A stretch of 64,000 nucleotides of DNA from Cruorifilaria tuberocauda (GCA_013365365.1 JABVXU010000084.1:1-64000), one strand, 5' to 3'. Counted from the stretch's first letter, positions 1-13,200 are shown. Notes: a model not told the origin generated them from the sequence alone. Program-made: numbers and translations.

Positions 1-290
1 TATTATTTATATATTTTTGATATGGCATTTTCTTCTAGTATTCAGGGATTACATCGAGCATTTGAGCCCTAAAAAGATGGAGTCGATAGTGTAAGTAGTG
101 TGTAAGTAGTGTAACAAGTTTTAAAATATTCATCTTTGCTTCCGTCTTTTAAGGGATTAAATGTTGAAGACAGGTGATAAAATATGGGGCTATATCGATG
201 GTTCAGGTGTGAAAAAGTGATTTTATGGATTTCATTTGAAAAGGAATTAAGCAAGTAACCAATTCACCTATTTCCGGCAAATCAGTACAA

Positions 291-301
291 TATACTTGCA
301 G
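291..301 (+). other. Probable trans-splice acceptor of the TMEM126 gene
   Basis: The sequence tatacttgcag ends four bases before the ATG at 306. An acceptor this close to a start codon, with no upstream coding sequence, is the usual nematode arrangement for adding a spliced leader. A cis-spliced untranslated exon to the left cannot be excluded. Confidence 0.5.
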
Positions 302-305
302 TACA

Positions 306-1571
306 ATGCCAATATTCCTTACTTCGCCTATCATTTCATCGTTTTCGAGTGACGCTAACTACATACGAAAAATTTTCAAAGCGTGGCCGATTAAAATGGA
401 AAAAAAGGCTGTATTTTGGCCAGGTTATGCCACATTTATGGCTTGCGGTACTGCTGGTATTGTAATTGGTAAGTTTCTGATTTAAAAATAATTTTGAAAT
501 ATAGACAGTTCTATAAATATGGCAGTTAATTAATCTATTTATGTGACTTTTGAAGATTATCCCTTAGTACTTTGGCTTATCCTTATAGATTTTTTGTAGA
601 TAGAAAATTTTCCATTCTGGTCCCAGTTTTTTAATTACTTTCATTTGCTTGATAGCATCAATCTTTGGCTATTAGTATGCTTTTAGTTAATCACTTCAAA
701 GTTTTAAATACTGAAGAAATTGAAGTACTGGAAAACAAGTACTATAACATGATTTCAGGGATTCGTGTTAATTCTCATACTTTTCTTGGTGATGCAAATT
801 GTCCGTACTCTGAAAGTTTACGGAAGTGTCCAAAATTGACTTGGCTGATTACTCTCTACAGTTCTGCTCTTTTTTATTTTGGCATTAATGAAAATACTAT
901 TTCTAGATATTTGTACAGGTGAAAATTAAACTTAAACAAATCACGTTGGAAAACATTGTTCCTTGAAAGTAGTATAAACTGGCAGATTTTTGCTATGCAA
1001 TACAGTTTTAAATGAATTATATTAATGAAAGTAACCGTAAATGTAGGAGAACAATTAAATCATCATCGTTCCATCACTCATTTTTTAGATTTTAACAAAT
1101 TTAACTTTTAGTCATGGTGATCTTTGCAATATATGCCTAATTTTGGGTAATATAACAACTGCATTGTTAGGTGGAATCTGTTTTCCAATGCTTTCCGCAC
1201 CTTATTTGACAGCAGCCACAGTAAGTATTTTCATACTTCTCTCAGTTATTTCTGAAATTGTTCTCACATATGCCATATTCAATCTTGATATGTCATATTC
1301 AAAATTGAATATGGCATAATCCATAATCTTTTGACAAGATTGAATATTTCAAAATACTGTTATTATATTCTAGGCTATATTGCAAGGAGATGATACAGCA
1401 GTACAAAAATTAAAAAAAACTAATAATTGGCTCAGTTATTTATTTCGATGGAAAGTTGGTGTCAATTCCTGTCGAGGAATTCTGTTACCATTGACCCTTG
1501 GATTAAGTGCTGTTTCTGGTGCTTCCATGTATATTCGTCTGTGGGGCAGACAAAGGTCATATTTTCATTAG
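306..1571 (+). CDS. TMEM126-family mitochondrial inner-membrane protein
   Basis: Four exons joined in phase: 306-468, 687-918, 1112-1220 and 1374-1571, giving 233 residues. The third exon reads HGDLCNIC...ALLGGICFPML and matches the vertebrate TMEM126A/B core (GDLDCETC...GLVIGGLYPV). The last exon continues with NNWLSYLFRWK, matching NILSYWIRTSKPVFRK, and with a final membrane segment. Several hydrophobic stretches (around residues 40-55, 105-120, 140-160 and 200-220) fit the four-helix family. Vertebrate members of about 195 residues act in assembly of respiratory complex I; that role is inherited from the family, not visible here. Exon 2 is placed at the ttttag acceptor because it is the only one that keeps phase. 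The start is the first ATG after the acceptor at 291-301; a second in-frame Met lies at residue 31. The N-terminal third is poorly conserved. Confidence 0.82.
1269..1318. repeat. 15-bp perfect inverted repeat in the last TMEM126 intron
   Basis: Arms tatgccatattcaat (1269-1283) and attgaatatggcata (1304-1318) are exact reverse complements separated by 20 bases. Part of the arm recurs as caagattgaata near 1335-1346. The repeat lies wholly inside the intron 1221-1373. Confidence 0.7.
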
Positions 1572-1905
1572 TTATTTCCAAAATTTTCACACACATTCAA
1601 GTGTGAAATGATGAGACGCAGCAAATTTTCAAATCAATCATGACGCGGAAATTATTGCTGACATGTTTACATCAAGATAATTGAAGTAGCATAAGAATGA
1701 TAAAATTTCTAGATCGGGAATTAGGATGATTTCAGGATTATGGATACTCTTTCTGTGGAGCCAGAATTCGTTAAAGAAATGGATTAACGTTAATTTCTAT
1801 AGATATATACTTATGATATACAATTTAGATTTGCTTTTTGAAGTTTCCTTGTGCCGCACGTTGTCAATTAAGGAAAATTTTTTCGAGTATTATTTAAGTT
1901 TTCGT

Positions 1906-1911
1906 AATAAA
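1906..1911 (+). terminator. Candidate poly(A) signal for the TMEM126 gene
   Basis: First exact AATAAA on the plus strand after the stop at 1571, implying a 3' UTR of about 350 bases. It is positional evidence only; this A+T-rich DNA throws up such hexamers by chance. Confidence 0.35.
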
Positions 1912-4900
1912 GTCTCAGCATATAATTTAAATTAGCCGGTCAATTTTGTAAATGAGTAACTTTAGTTAAATTTTTTGTTAATGGATTGTTTACAAAACCG
2001 TATTTCTTTTCATTGTCCATTAACTCGCGGAGTCATGCCTATCTGATATAGACCTCCTAAATCGATGACATTTAAGAAACTGAATCAAGTATTGGAAAAC
2101 TTTGACAAAATTTAGATTGTTATTGTTAATTATTCAGTACAAAACTGTGCTGAAGCTGAAACCTGAGTGCTGTAATTCGATGTTGGAAATTGGCCACACA
2201 TAATATATGTACTGCAAAAAATCGCTTTCATTTAAATTAAATATGTATGGAAGTTGAAATACTGAAAATCTTACAACTGTAAGTTGTTGGTGCTTAAAAA
2301 TGATCGATTTAAAAATCGATATAATCTTTTCTTTGTAGTTTTCTTTATAAGTGTCGTTCATAGGCTAATGTATAATTTTGCCATCCAGTTATCGCATGTA
2401 CGTATTTTCTCATTTGCTTATATTTTTTAGAAAAAAAATGTTAAATTATCATTGTAATTTCCCACTTTGGTTTTAATGGTTTGTTAAAAAGTCCTTTTAT
2501 CGTTTTACATTGTATTTTAATTCAGTTCTGCCATTAAAATATTTATCTTTCGTTTGGAATAGCTTAAAAACCTTTATGCCGTGTAATAGATGAACGTAAG
2601 AGAAAACTAAATATATCGCACAACACAACATAACAAGAAGTAAATTTCCATCTGTACACGATAATTTCATATTTTTGCATTAAAATAATCTTACTTTCAA
2701 GTTGTTTATGAGCCATAAAAATCTACATACAAGAAAGTTTTCATTTGGAAAGCACAAATTTGATGGAAATCTCACTGTAAATCATCAAAAAGACGAAAAT
2801 TTTATGATAAAAATAGCAATTATTGTTGATTTTTATCCTCAGAAGCTCACAAAAGATTTGAGGATGATTTATTCGAAATTTTTTCATTCATTGTTTTTCT
2901 TATTAGACTTTCAAGTATTACAAAAGTGGTTGGAGTCTACGGTCAAATTAAACACTTTGAATTATGGTTGGGCTCTCTGCTGATCGTACAACTCGACACG
3001 AAAGCTTTACTCCAAACTGATAATAATAACAATGTCAAGAAGGGTCATCGTGACCTTAATCAATATCTACACTTTTAATGTCTCTCCATATAATTGTAAG
3101 TCATGTCCTGACCTAGGTCAACGACTCTCTTTAAACTGTTGTACAATTATGAACAATAAACTCACAAAGTCCTTAGTAAAACCTTGGACAGTAATTATGC
3201 AATACTTTTTATTATGCAATACTTCAAAAAGGAAAGTAAAAATTTGGACAAATTCTATAAAACTATTTTTATACTGAAAATATGTAGACTACTGATAACA
3301 TTATTTCGGTTTTCCCGACAGCAATCGGCCCAGTCTTCCTCTGTTCGCTGCAATATACATAGATATCATAAAAATTTTATTTTACCATTGGAATAAAAGG
3401 TAGAATAATTGGCACAACGTAAAATAATTGGTAAATAAATTTCACATAAACAACGAGTGATTTCATGAAATTAAATGTTACTGTTTCATTTTTAAATTAA
3501 TACTCAACAACTCCCATTTGCTTCTTTCAGTTTAAGCGATATGAATCATAATATGATCGTTTTCTTCCAATTACATTACTTGGTAGTTTTAAAAGTTGTC
3601 AGATTTATCTTATATCTCCTTTTTTCCAGTGTTGAAAATATCTTCCATACCGAATCATATTATCACAGCATAATGTCATGTCGCTGCACTCTGTAAAATG
3701 AATAATTACTCTCGATTTCGGATTCATGGATATAGCATTTAGATCCTTACTTCTCTGCCATTACAATAAAATGAAATCCGAGAGTCTTCCTCTTTTTTGA
3801 AATCTCACGTCCTATACGTCGAAATTTATTCAATTTTTAAAGCAAAAGTCATAAACAAAAAGAAAACCTTCTATCTTCAATTCCTCCTTCAAGACTTTAC
3901 GTTACTTATTGACATTTATACTGAAATATGAAATAGAAAAACAATTGCAAAAGTCTCCTTTCATAGACTGACATAGCTCAATTTTTAAGGCTACACCAAA
4001 CACATAAACAAAAAAAAAAGATAAAATTTCGAGTTCCTTTCCTTCTCAATCTATTTCGCTTTTCTTCATTCATTCTTTTTGTCGAAACTTCCGCTGAAAG
4101 TTGATAAATTGTTCCTCCCTTATAACAATGTCCAGGGACGACCAAAGAACAACATTTCCTGAAGAATTTCTTCAGGAAAACTTTGAAACGATTCTGAAAT
4201 AGCTTTTGGAAAAAACAAATTAATGACCATTTTAACTGTTTAATTTATTTCCACCAATCTAATCGCATAATCGCTTTTAAACAAATTCACTCAATTGCAG
4301 CATATCTCTAAAGAAAGAACTGAAGCAGAAGTAAAAGAATGAGGTAAAGGGATAAAATGAACTCGATCGATTCAAGATGGGAATTTTCCGAAAATAGTAC
4401 AGTAGTATCTAAAATAATTGATAGAATCCAAGAGAAAAAAGTTTACAACGCAACATTTTGCAAAAAAAATTCGGAATTCATGATATTTTTGCTTTTATCA
4501 TTTTAAACACAATTTAAACGAAAATTAGCTTACACATACAAAACGGATGGGTACAAAATACGCTTCGATGGACTATAATCATCAAGCCTAGTAAGAGTTA
4601 TTCCCCTTATAAATTACTAACAAGGCCGCACAACCGATGTACTGATAAAAAGGTTTCAGGTAGATAGCAAGTATTTTTTCAAACACCACACCGTATAGAA
4701 ATGATTCGCTTAATTATTATGCCTGAAAACTAGCCGACGGTTGTTCTAGAACTTGCAGATTGCTCAATTACTATTACCGTAATTCGGTAATTTTTGTTAA
4801 TTGCTTGGAAGATAAATAATCAATGAAACTTGATAAAGATTCTCATTTCTGGTAATAGATTCTGTAATCAATGAATTAATGAATTAGGAGTGTTAAAAAA

Positions 4901-7231
4901 CCGTACAATATACGCAAAATTGAACATCATTTCAGCACAAATGCACACCAAACGAAAGCCTTCAATAAACTCAATGTTCTCCAACTGATCTCCAATTTCC
5001 TCTGATACCAAAAATCGCTTTAATGGTCGCAACCATGGGAGGGTCTGAAAACCGATCTTTTATCACAAATTAGCCTGAAATCTTCCCTCCTCCATACAAT
5101 CTACTCTTAACATTTCTCAGAATCCATATCAACACTTTGAAACTTCCAATGTAGCGATTCAAGTGCGGGGAAAGTTTTGCGCTATAAGCTATAAATCCGC
5201 AGTAGACCATACTTTGAAAGCAATTATTGTGAATTGAACTATATTTTAATTTCTCCTTTCTGGAATTGCTTATCCCACACCGAAACCCCATAAAAACAGC
5301 TATTCAAGCTGAATAAACACAAGGACAGAACCATAAAGTGAATGTAAGAGAATCATTTTCAAAAAAAGTTATAAGGAACTTATGTTAATTGAAAATACTT
5401 TTCTCAGAATACCTCAATTCGATTCAAAAAAGAAATAGTATGTGAGATCTTCTTTTTTTAAATTCCTGCTGCATGCATTCTCAAATCTTTCAGTGTTTTT
5501 ATTCATTTGCATCTTTCTACCGCGTTTACATCATTTTTTCCTAAGGGAATCATTCGATAATCGTAGTTCAGATCAAACTGAAAAGGCTAAAGCAAGGCTA
5601 GCAGCATTACCGGTAAAATTTCTGAAGCGAAATTAGTTACAGCTATTCAGCGAATTGATATATCACAGTTGAAAACAACAACTACTAGTGACCTTTTGGT
5701 AGTAGTTGCTATCCGATCAAGCTGTTAATAAATGCTATCACATCACAACAAGCATGTGATTTGAATCCTGATATTATCCTTATAATATTCGAGTCCAAGT
5801 ATTACGTTATCAATGTTCAAATTTTAGAGCTAAAATTGCTCTAAAATAACTTGCTAGTACAATGTAGACAAAAAAGTATTTGGTTGAATTGTTTCTCACA
5901 TTTTTTTTGAAATCAAATTTTCAACATTCCTTGACAATATAACAAAATATCGAAATTTTTTTCGTTTAAAAACAGCAAGCAAGCTTTGGACGGTTTTTTT
6001 TTGTTTAAATTGGCAGGTTTTCCTCTGAAGAAAAATTTTATGTTTTCAGAAACACACACACTCTCTCTCTCTCTCTTCCCGTAATAATGTGCTTTAAACC
6101 ATTTCTATGCTTAAAATTTCATATCAGATATCTTACTAGACTCGAACCTATTCATAAAGTTCTTTAATTGATCTAATCACTAGCCTACTCTAATCAGTAG
6201 ACATCTATATCGATTAAAACATAAAATTTTAAATGAATCTGAAAAAAAGAACCTAAAGCCTGCGACAAGCATTTTAATCACTGTGCATTTTCCTATGGTA
6301 CAAAATTTTAGAGCAGTTTCTACATAATTTAACATTTGAAACTATTATGTAAAAAGATAAAAAACTCTCAAAACCTATAATAAGGAATTTCTGAGAAGGA
6401 ATTGGCAGAAAAAAAGAAAATCAAAGCACCGAAAATGATTTAAAAAATGGCTACTACTGTTACTGACTTGACTTTAGCGTTAGTTATATTTTTTAAAAAA
6501 GGTTAATTAAAGAAATGGCACAAAGTCCATTCTCATTTTATGGTTAAAGCACATTGCCCAAAAGCGATTAAGCATATGGAAAGAGCGGAGGAGTAGAGTG
6601 GTGAATTAAATTAAATTATTTCATGACTAAAGATCTTCATTACTTTACCTTTTGGAGGTACCTTCTCAAGCACTATTCCCAAAATGAGGAACGGCTTTAG
6701 GCGTGAGCTGCCGCTGTTGCTCTGCTGATATTATTTAGCAGTATGAAATGAATATCTCAAAATTAATCTCAAATTCCTGAAAAATTCCTCTTGTTCATGG
6801 CAAAAAAATTGGAATGTGAAAGTGGAGTGAAAAAAAAAAGCCGCCTGCCACTATGCTTGTTATGAAGAAAAACTTTTCTTAACTAAACACACATACACAC
6901 AATAAAAACATCGAAACAGTGAAAAAATGACTATTAGGAAAAAAGAAATTTTTAAGAAATCTAAAATGAAAAAATGAAAGAAAAACAACATTAAAATATG
7001 TTTTGAACATCACCGTCATCAAAAAAAGGATCACAGAATGCAGCACAAACCACGCGTGTAACGAGAGAATGTATGATATTAAAGATTCATTGTTTGTTGT
7101 TGTCGATTTCTGTGACAGTATCAGTAGGAATAATGATAATAATAACAGTATAATAGTAATAGAAATATTATAAGGTGATCGTTTTTTTTTTTGGATGGTG
7201 GCATTGGATAAAGTAACTTATGTGGTACCAT
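1912..7231. other. Intergenic region between convergent genes, including the mbl-1 3' UTR
   Basis: About 5.3 kb with no exon that could be assigned to a known family. The right part must contain the mbl-1 3' UTR on the minus strand, but no exact minus-strand AATAAA was found close to the stop, so its length is unknown. Short open frames here (for example 2702-2983 plus and 5070-5291 minus) have low-complexity A+T-driven composition. A weak coding-like segment at 5546-5728 is discussed under findings. Confidence 0.5.
6052..6076. repeat. CA/CT microsatellite
   Basis: A run of acacacaca (6052-6060) is followed directly by eight CT units (6061-6076). It is a compound simple repeat in the non-coding interval. 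Confidence 0.9.
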
Positions 7232-10200
7232 TTAGAAACGTGGAGGAATCTGACCACTAACTGAAAACAAAAAAAAATATTAGCATTTCTGGTTTAAAAC
7301 AACAATAGCAGGATGCGGAAAATTTTCTTTTTAATTTTAAAACAAAATGATCAATTTCATTACCAATTCTATTATTCCCAAAAACAAAAAAAATATAATC
7401 TGTCCTCATCACAGCAAGTTCTGATACTATTTATCATTTCATTTTTCTCCAATTCCTTTCCTCTTTAATCATGCTCATTATGTAAATAATCTTATGTAGA
7501 CGCAGATAAAAAACGATTTCTCTTCTAAAATGCATGGTTTATGATAAAATTATACATCAATTTTGCTAAGTGAATCCGTCACAAAAGTTTAAGTGAAGGA
7601 AAGACAAATAAGCAGACATTATAAGGATTAAATAACAAAAAAATTTCCTTTCCGATCACGCAAGATAATTTCACTTATATTAGGCATTCTAGCTAAAACA
7701 TTATTATTTATCATCATCTGTGATAAAGTTTAGAAATGATAATTTATGATGCATTATCGTCTTTCAAAGGAAGAACAAAGTTTTTTGAGATGAATAGTGT
7801 TATCCATCTCACTAAAACAGTGAGATGAATAACACTTTTACCGTATTAGAAAACAACAGGGTGTGAATGAAATGAATGTTAAGAAAGGTAAAAAAGTATA
7901 TTATTAAATCATTTTGATGATTGGCAGCTGATTTCCCACTTAGCAATGATAAGTTGAGGGAAAAGTGAAGCAGCAACGAATTATTTTGTGCAGTAACAGT
8001 GCATCCAAAAAAGAGGTGTTGATTTTCGAATGAAGCAAAGCCCTTTCATCTCATTTGCGACAGTGAAACAAAAAAAAATGAGGGGTAAATAAAAGAAGTA
8101 CTGCTGGAATAACACTTTCCATGAATGTACAAGAATTCATCGTTTGATTAAATTTAAGCTTAAAAATTAGTGTCAAAAAAAATGTGATCTTTTATATTTG
8201 GCCAAATACCATAATAATAAACTGTTTAATCGAACAGAATAAATTTAATGGTCATCAAGATGAAAAGAGGGATCGTTCACGTGTGCGATTACACCACCAC
8301 CAGGATTGCGTAATTCTACTCACCATGATGATTCAGATTTGGAAAATTTAAAAGCTGCGGTTAAAAAAAGAGTACACTTACATGACACAGTTGGCATATA
8401 GCCGATACCGGGAATCAAATATGGATTGAAGGTAGCTTGTGGTACCTGAGCCGCAGCAGCAAGTTGGGCTGTAGCACCATTTGCATAAACCGGCACACCA
8501 CCTTTTTCAGCAGCTGGACGTTTACATGGGACAGCACCTGCCTGGAACCACACATGCATTTTTTTCATAACTAAGGTTAGTAATGCGTTGGGAGAATGAA
8601 ATAATGGCTCTGAATAACAAATAAAAAATTAGAAAAAAAGAAATGAAAAGTTAGCTTGAAAAAGTGAAGCAGTTTGATGGTGGCGGAGCATAAAGTTCTC
8701 TTCCTTGATAGCTTTTCATGCTTTAAGGCACACAACATGTAACAAAGTAACCGTGTGAGAATGCAGAAAAACAAGGAAGGAACTCTAGAATTAACAGTAG
8801 AAAACATCAAATAAATTTTAATTAAAACAAAATTCAAATTAAATTTAAACAAAAACAAACAAACTTAAGACTAAAAACAAAAGAAGATGTCAAATGTACT
8901 TTAATGGAAAGTTGGTACTATTGGTATCGGGAAACCGTCGAAGAGAAGCAAATTTTTATTGGGAGGCGAGGAGGGGGAGTGATATCCAGAAAAAAGAATG
9001 TGTGTGTGTGTGTGTGTGTGTGTAAGAAAGAAAGAAACGGAAAATTGGTACCGCAGCAGCAGCAGCTAGGAGAAAGGAATTGTGATCGAACTGTTGCGAC
9101 GTCGACGGCCCAGCAGCGGCAGCCGCAGCAGCAGCAGCTTGTTCCTCCTCCAAGGCACGTTTTCGACTATTCTGTAGTGTTGTTCCGGTAGTAGCATTTC
9201 CGGTTGATCCGGCTGCAGCAGCTGCTGCCGCAGCAGCTGCTGCTGCAGCCAATGATGGTGGTAATGTTGCAGTAGCTGGAGCCAATTGTGGTGGTAACGT
9301 GGTAGTGGTAGCAGCAGCCGTAGCTGCTTGCGACATAGCAGCAAGATTTTGAAGCGCCATCAGCTGGGCTTGAACTTGCTGGAAGGGAAATATTCGCAAT
9401 GGATGATGAACAGCCGCATTAAGCCATGCAATAATAATACACACACGTACATATCCACGCACACCCACGCGCGCACACTCACACGTATTTAAGAAGCCAC
9501 CACACAAAAAAATAAAATTTTCACATCAAAAAACAGTTCGGCGTGCACGGTTTATTTCTTTTGATTTATTTCCTTGAAAATTCCTACTGTTGTCTACCTT
9601 GATGACTGGAAACGTAAATAACAGAGACTCACGTATATCATTAGTTATACGTGAATTTTAACATAGAGAAGAAAGGATTGATATATACTATCCGCTGGAA
9701 CAAGTAGTAGTAAAAGGTCAAGACGAAAATTCCCCTCATTTGAAATGAAAAAAACACAGTGGTAAATCGCAACCGGTTTTCCCTTTGGCAAATTTAATTG
9801 ATAATCGATTATCTTTGATCTGTTTCTATCAGGAGATGCATGAACATTTAACATATCACTGTTGCTTGCAAATCAGTGAAGTTTGCTAAGGACCTAATAT
9901 ACCTGCTGATTACTTCTATTTAATTTGAACTATGTTAGCTGCAGCATTTTCCTGTGTATGTGATACACCGATCAGAACGTTGTATGCTTTAATTAATAAA
10001 AGTAGCAATATGAATGGACTTGGAAAAAATAGTATCGATGAGAAAATGACAGTCAGAATTTATCCGTTTTTTCAGCGTATACGCAATAAACTCTATGCCA
10101 CGTCTTTTTTCTTTAAAATTTGTTTTACTTTTTTAAATGTGACTAATCTGTTCGGACGAACTGTTTAACACAGCAAGGCTGACTAATGTCCTTTGAAAAT

Positions 10201-13200
10201 TTTCTTTTTTTACGTCCTTATTCTGGCATTGATTTCGTTAGAGAAAATATCACAATTCCTTTTATTCGAATATCTTAAAATCCGTGTATTATTATTAACT
10301 TTCGTCAATTAATTCTATTTAAAATTCATATATTATTATTGACTATTCGCTAATTTCTTAATTCTATCCAAATAATAAGTAAAAATCTCTGCAGTTATAC
10401 TAACCATAGCACCACTGATGCAAACCTATATCTTAAGAGTGGAAATCACGAACTTATTTCGTGCCATATTCGTGCAGAAAATTCGAAATTCAATAATTGC
10501 TACCGCAGATGATAATTGATTATAATTCGATCTGATTATTATTATTATTGATAATTCAAATGAATGAATGAATGGATGAAATGAATCATGCTTAAAGCAA
10601 TTCATGTTGAAAATATAATAAAAGCATGTTGCTGCAAAAAAAAACACGCCTATTTATTTTTACATGAAATTTAAATGTTTTATGATGGAAAAAATGGATG
10701 AATGGGTTCTATATTAAAAAGAAAAATAGTAGCAGCAACATGTAATAGAGAGTTTACAAGCAACAGAAAATAAATTAACACACAAAAAAAGGATTTGAAG
10801 GAGAAAAAAAACAACGTTCTAGGTCGAGCTCACAGTACACAGAAGCAAGGCAGTAAAAAGTGTTTGAGATATAACTTTTATCCTCAACTTTTCGACATAT
10901 AAGGTAGGAATGAAAAAGGCGGCGGAGAACTCACGAACTCGAAAGGAATAGAGAACTGAAATGTTTTCGACACTTGCGCGAATACATCTATTCTAATTAT
11001 TTCAATAATTTAGTAAATGTTACTTAACTTTCAAAAATTTAAACTTATATGCCATAATTTGTATCAGGAATCATAGAATAATAACATTTGAGAAGGCATT
11101 TATTTATTTCATTTATGACTTCATTATAACAAGACATGAGAAAATGAGGAAAGCGATACTGACCATAAAGGTCATTATATAATGCAATTATCATTACTAT
11201 CAAACGTATCATCGTTAGCTATCATTACTATCAAACTGGTGCTCACTCTTGCATATGCGCAAGTGTCGAATCTCTTTGTTTTGAAATCCTACTTTTCTTG
11301 GAAAACTCTTTACTTCTGGGAATTGCAAATTTCCAAACAATGATTATTTAAGGAAATTGTGGTAGCTTCTTTGACATTCGTTCTCAATCAAGGTTTTCGA
11401 AAATTAAAAAAAAAATCATCACGATAAAAATAACATTTGTTAAGCACCATCGATTGAATGAATCTTTCAAGACCTACCTTCGCTAACACTTCGCTTTTTT
11501 AAATATAAGAGGAAAAAATAAATACTAACCGCCTGATAAGCAGCTGCAGCAACATCATTGCTTGGAAGAGGCACAAGTGTTGGATACATGGTGGTGATAC
11601 CCTGATAATACTGATAAGGAAGTGCAGCTGGAACTAAAGTTGCAGCTTGTGCGGCAGCTGCAGCGGCAGCCTGCTGCTGCTGTTGCTGGACGATGAGAAG
11701 CTGGTCGTTGAGTGCTGCTGGGCTAGCTTGACCACTGACGACCAACTGCGCTAATGGATTCATTGTTGAAAGTGCAGCAGGAGCTGCTGCTGCAGCATTC
11801 TGATTCAATTGTGTACAAATCAAATTTTTGAGAGCCAAATTATTTCTACCATTTATCAGTAACTGATCCTTTAGATGCTGCGGTGGATGTAAGTACTTGC
11901 ATTTCGGATTTTCTCGAGTGCAACGACCCTAAAAATAGCTTAAATGACAAATTATTTTTGTATTTATTTGGAAGAATCATCAAATAAGTAGACATAAACT
12001 ATTCCCGCAACTATACCCGTAATATTGATTTCATAATGATATATTTCATATAATTTTCAAACTCCTTTTATCTTCTCACATCTTACTTTAAGTAGTTCAT
12101 GATGGTAATATAATTGGACTATGTGTAACCTTTTTTCTCTTTTGAGACCACGTATAATGAAGCATTAGCACTGATCTGCGTTAGTGTATGAAGCAAGCTC
12201 GTTTCAACATATCATGGCATCAAAGTAACGGAATCAACCGTTATACAGAAAATTAATTTGTCATCAATCATTTTAATGAATGATTTGTAAAGCAAGAAAA
12301 GGAAAACATGTTTCAGGAGTAGATACTTGAAAATTTTCTTCGGAAAAAATGGAGATTTCATTTTGAGCATGACAGAAAATGTATCGCTTACAACTTTCAT
12401 TAAATTTAGCAAACAATCTCTTTTCTTCTGCATCTTTGATATGTTGCTAATAACATATATCGAAATATCATATTTACTAACAGTATTTTGAGATGTTATA
12501 TTTTATTTTTCATCGACTAACAGATCTCCGTTCACAGATAGCAAAAACCTTTTCTTAAACTTAAACTACGGATGGATCAAGTAGCAGAGTTAATAGTTGT
12601 TAAAAAAAATGAAGGATTTATTTTAGAATCTATAGAATTAGACCTCAAAACTTAAATCCCGAATATCAAGGCTCCCTTTTCATCTTTTCTAACAAAATAG
12701 ATAAATCAATTCATGCCATGAAAATAATTTATTTCTTAGTAACAGAAGAATTCATTCCATTTGATAACCAATTTATCCTAATTTTTTAAAATTTCTTATT
12801 TTCATGGGTACTTTGGTACAATTATAATTACCAAAATCCCTATGCTTTTACGCTTCAAAAGCCATCCCGCGAAAACTAAACATTTTGTGAATTTCGTGAA
12901 TGAACTACTAAATAGGTAATGAGCAAATTAATTTTAAAACCTCTCAAATTTCCATCTAGCACGCTTACATTAGAAGATTAATATGATTATCTTATCATAT
13001 CATTGTTTTTACTAACATCATTACTAATCATTATTATTAATTGTCATTATTAATTATTGTTATTATCAACAACAAAATCCAAACTCTTTTGTATTGTTAT
13101 AAAAATGAGTGGTAAAATGATCACTATTATTGAATATATGGAAAAAAATAAGAAAAACCTTAATGGAATCATAACAAGCAGTGACACGACCATTTTGTAC

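Noticed and set aside
9066..9344. Leucine/glutamine-rich open frame on the minus strand
   Set aside because: It is an out-of-frame reading of the GCN/CTG-rich mbl-1 exon 9378-9052.
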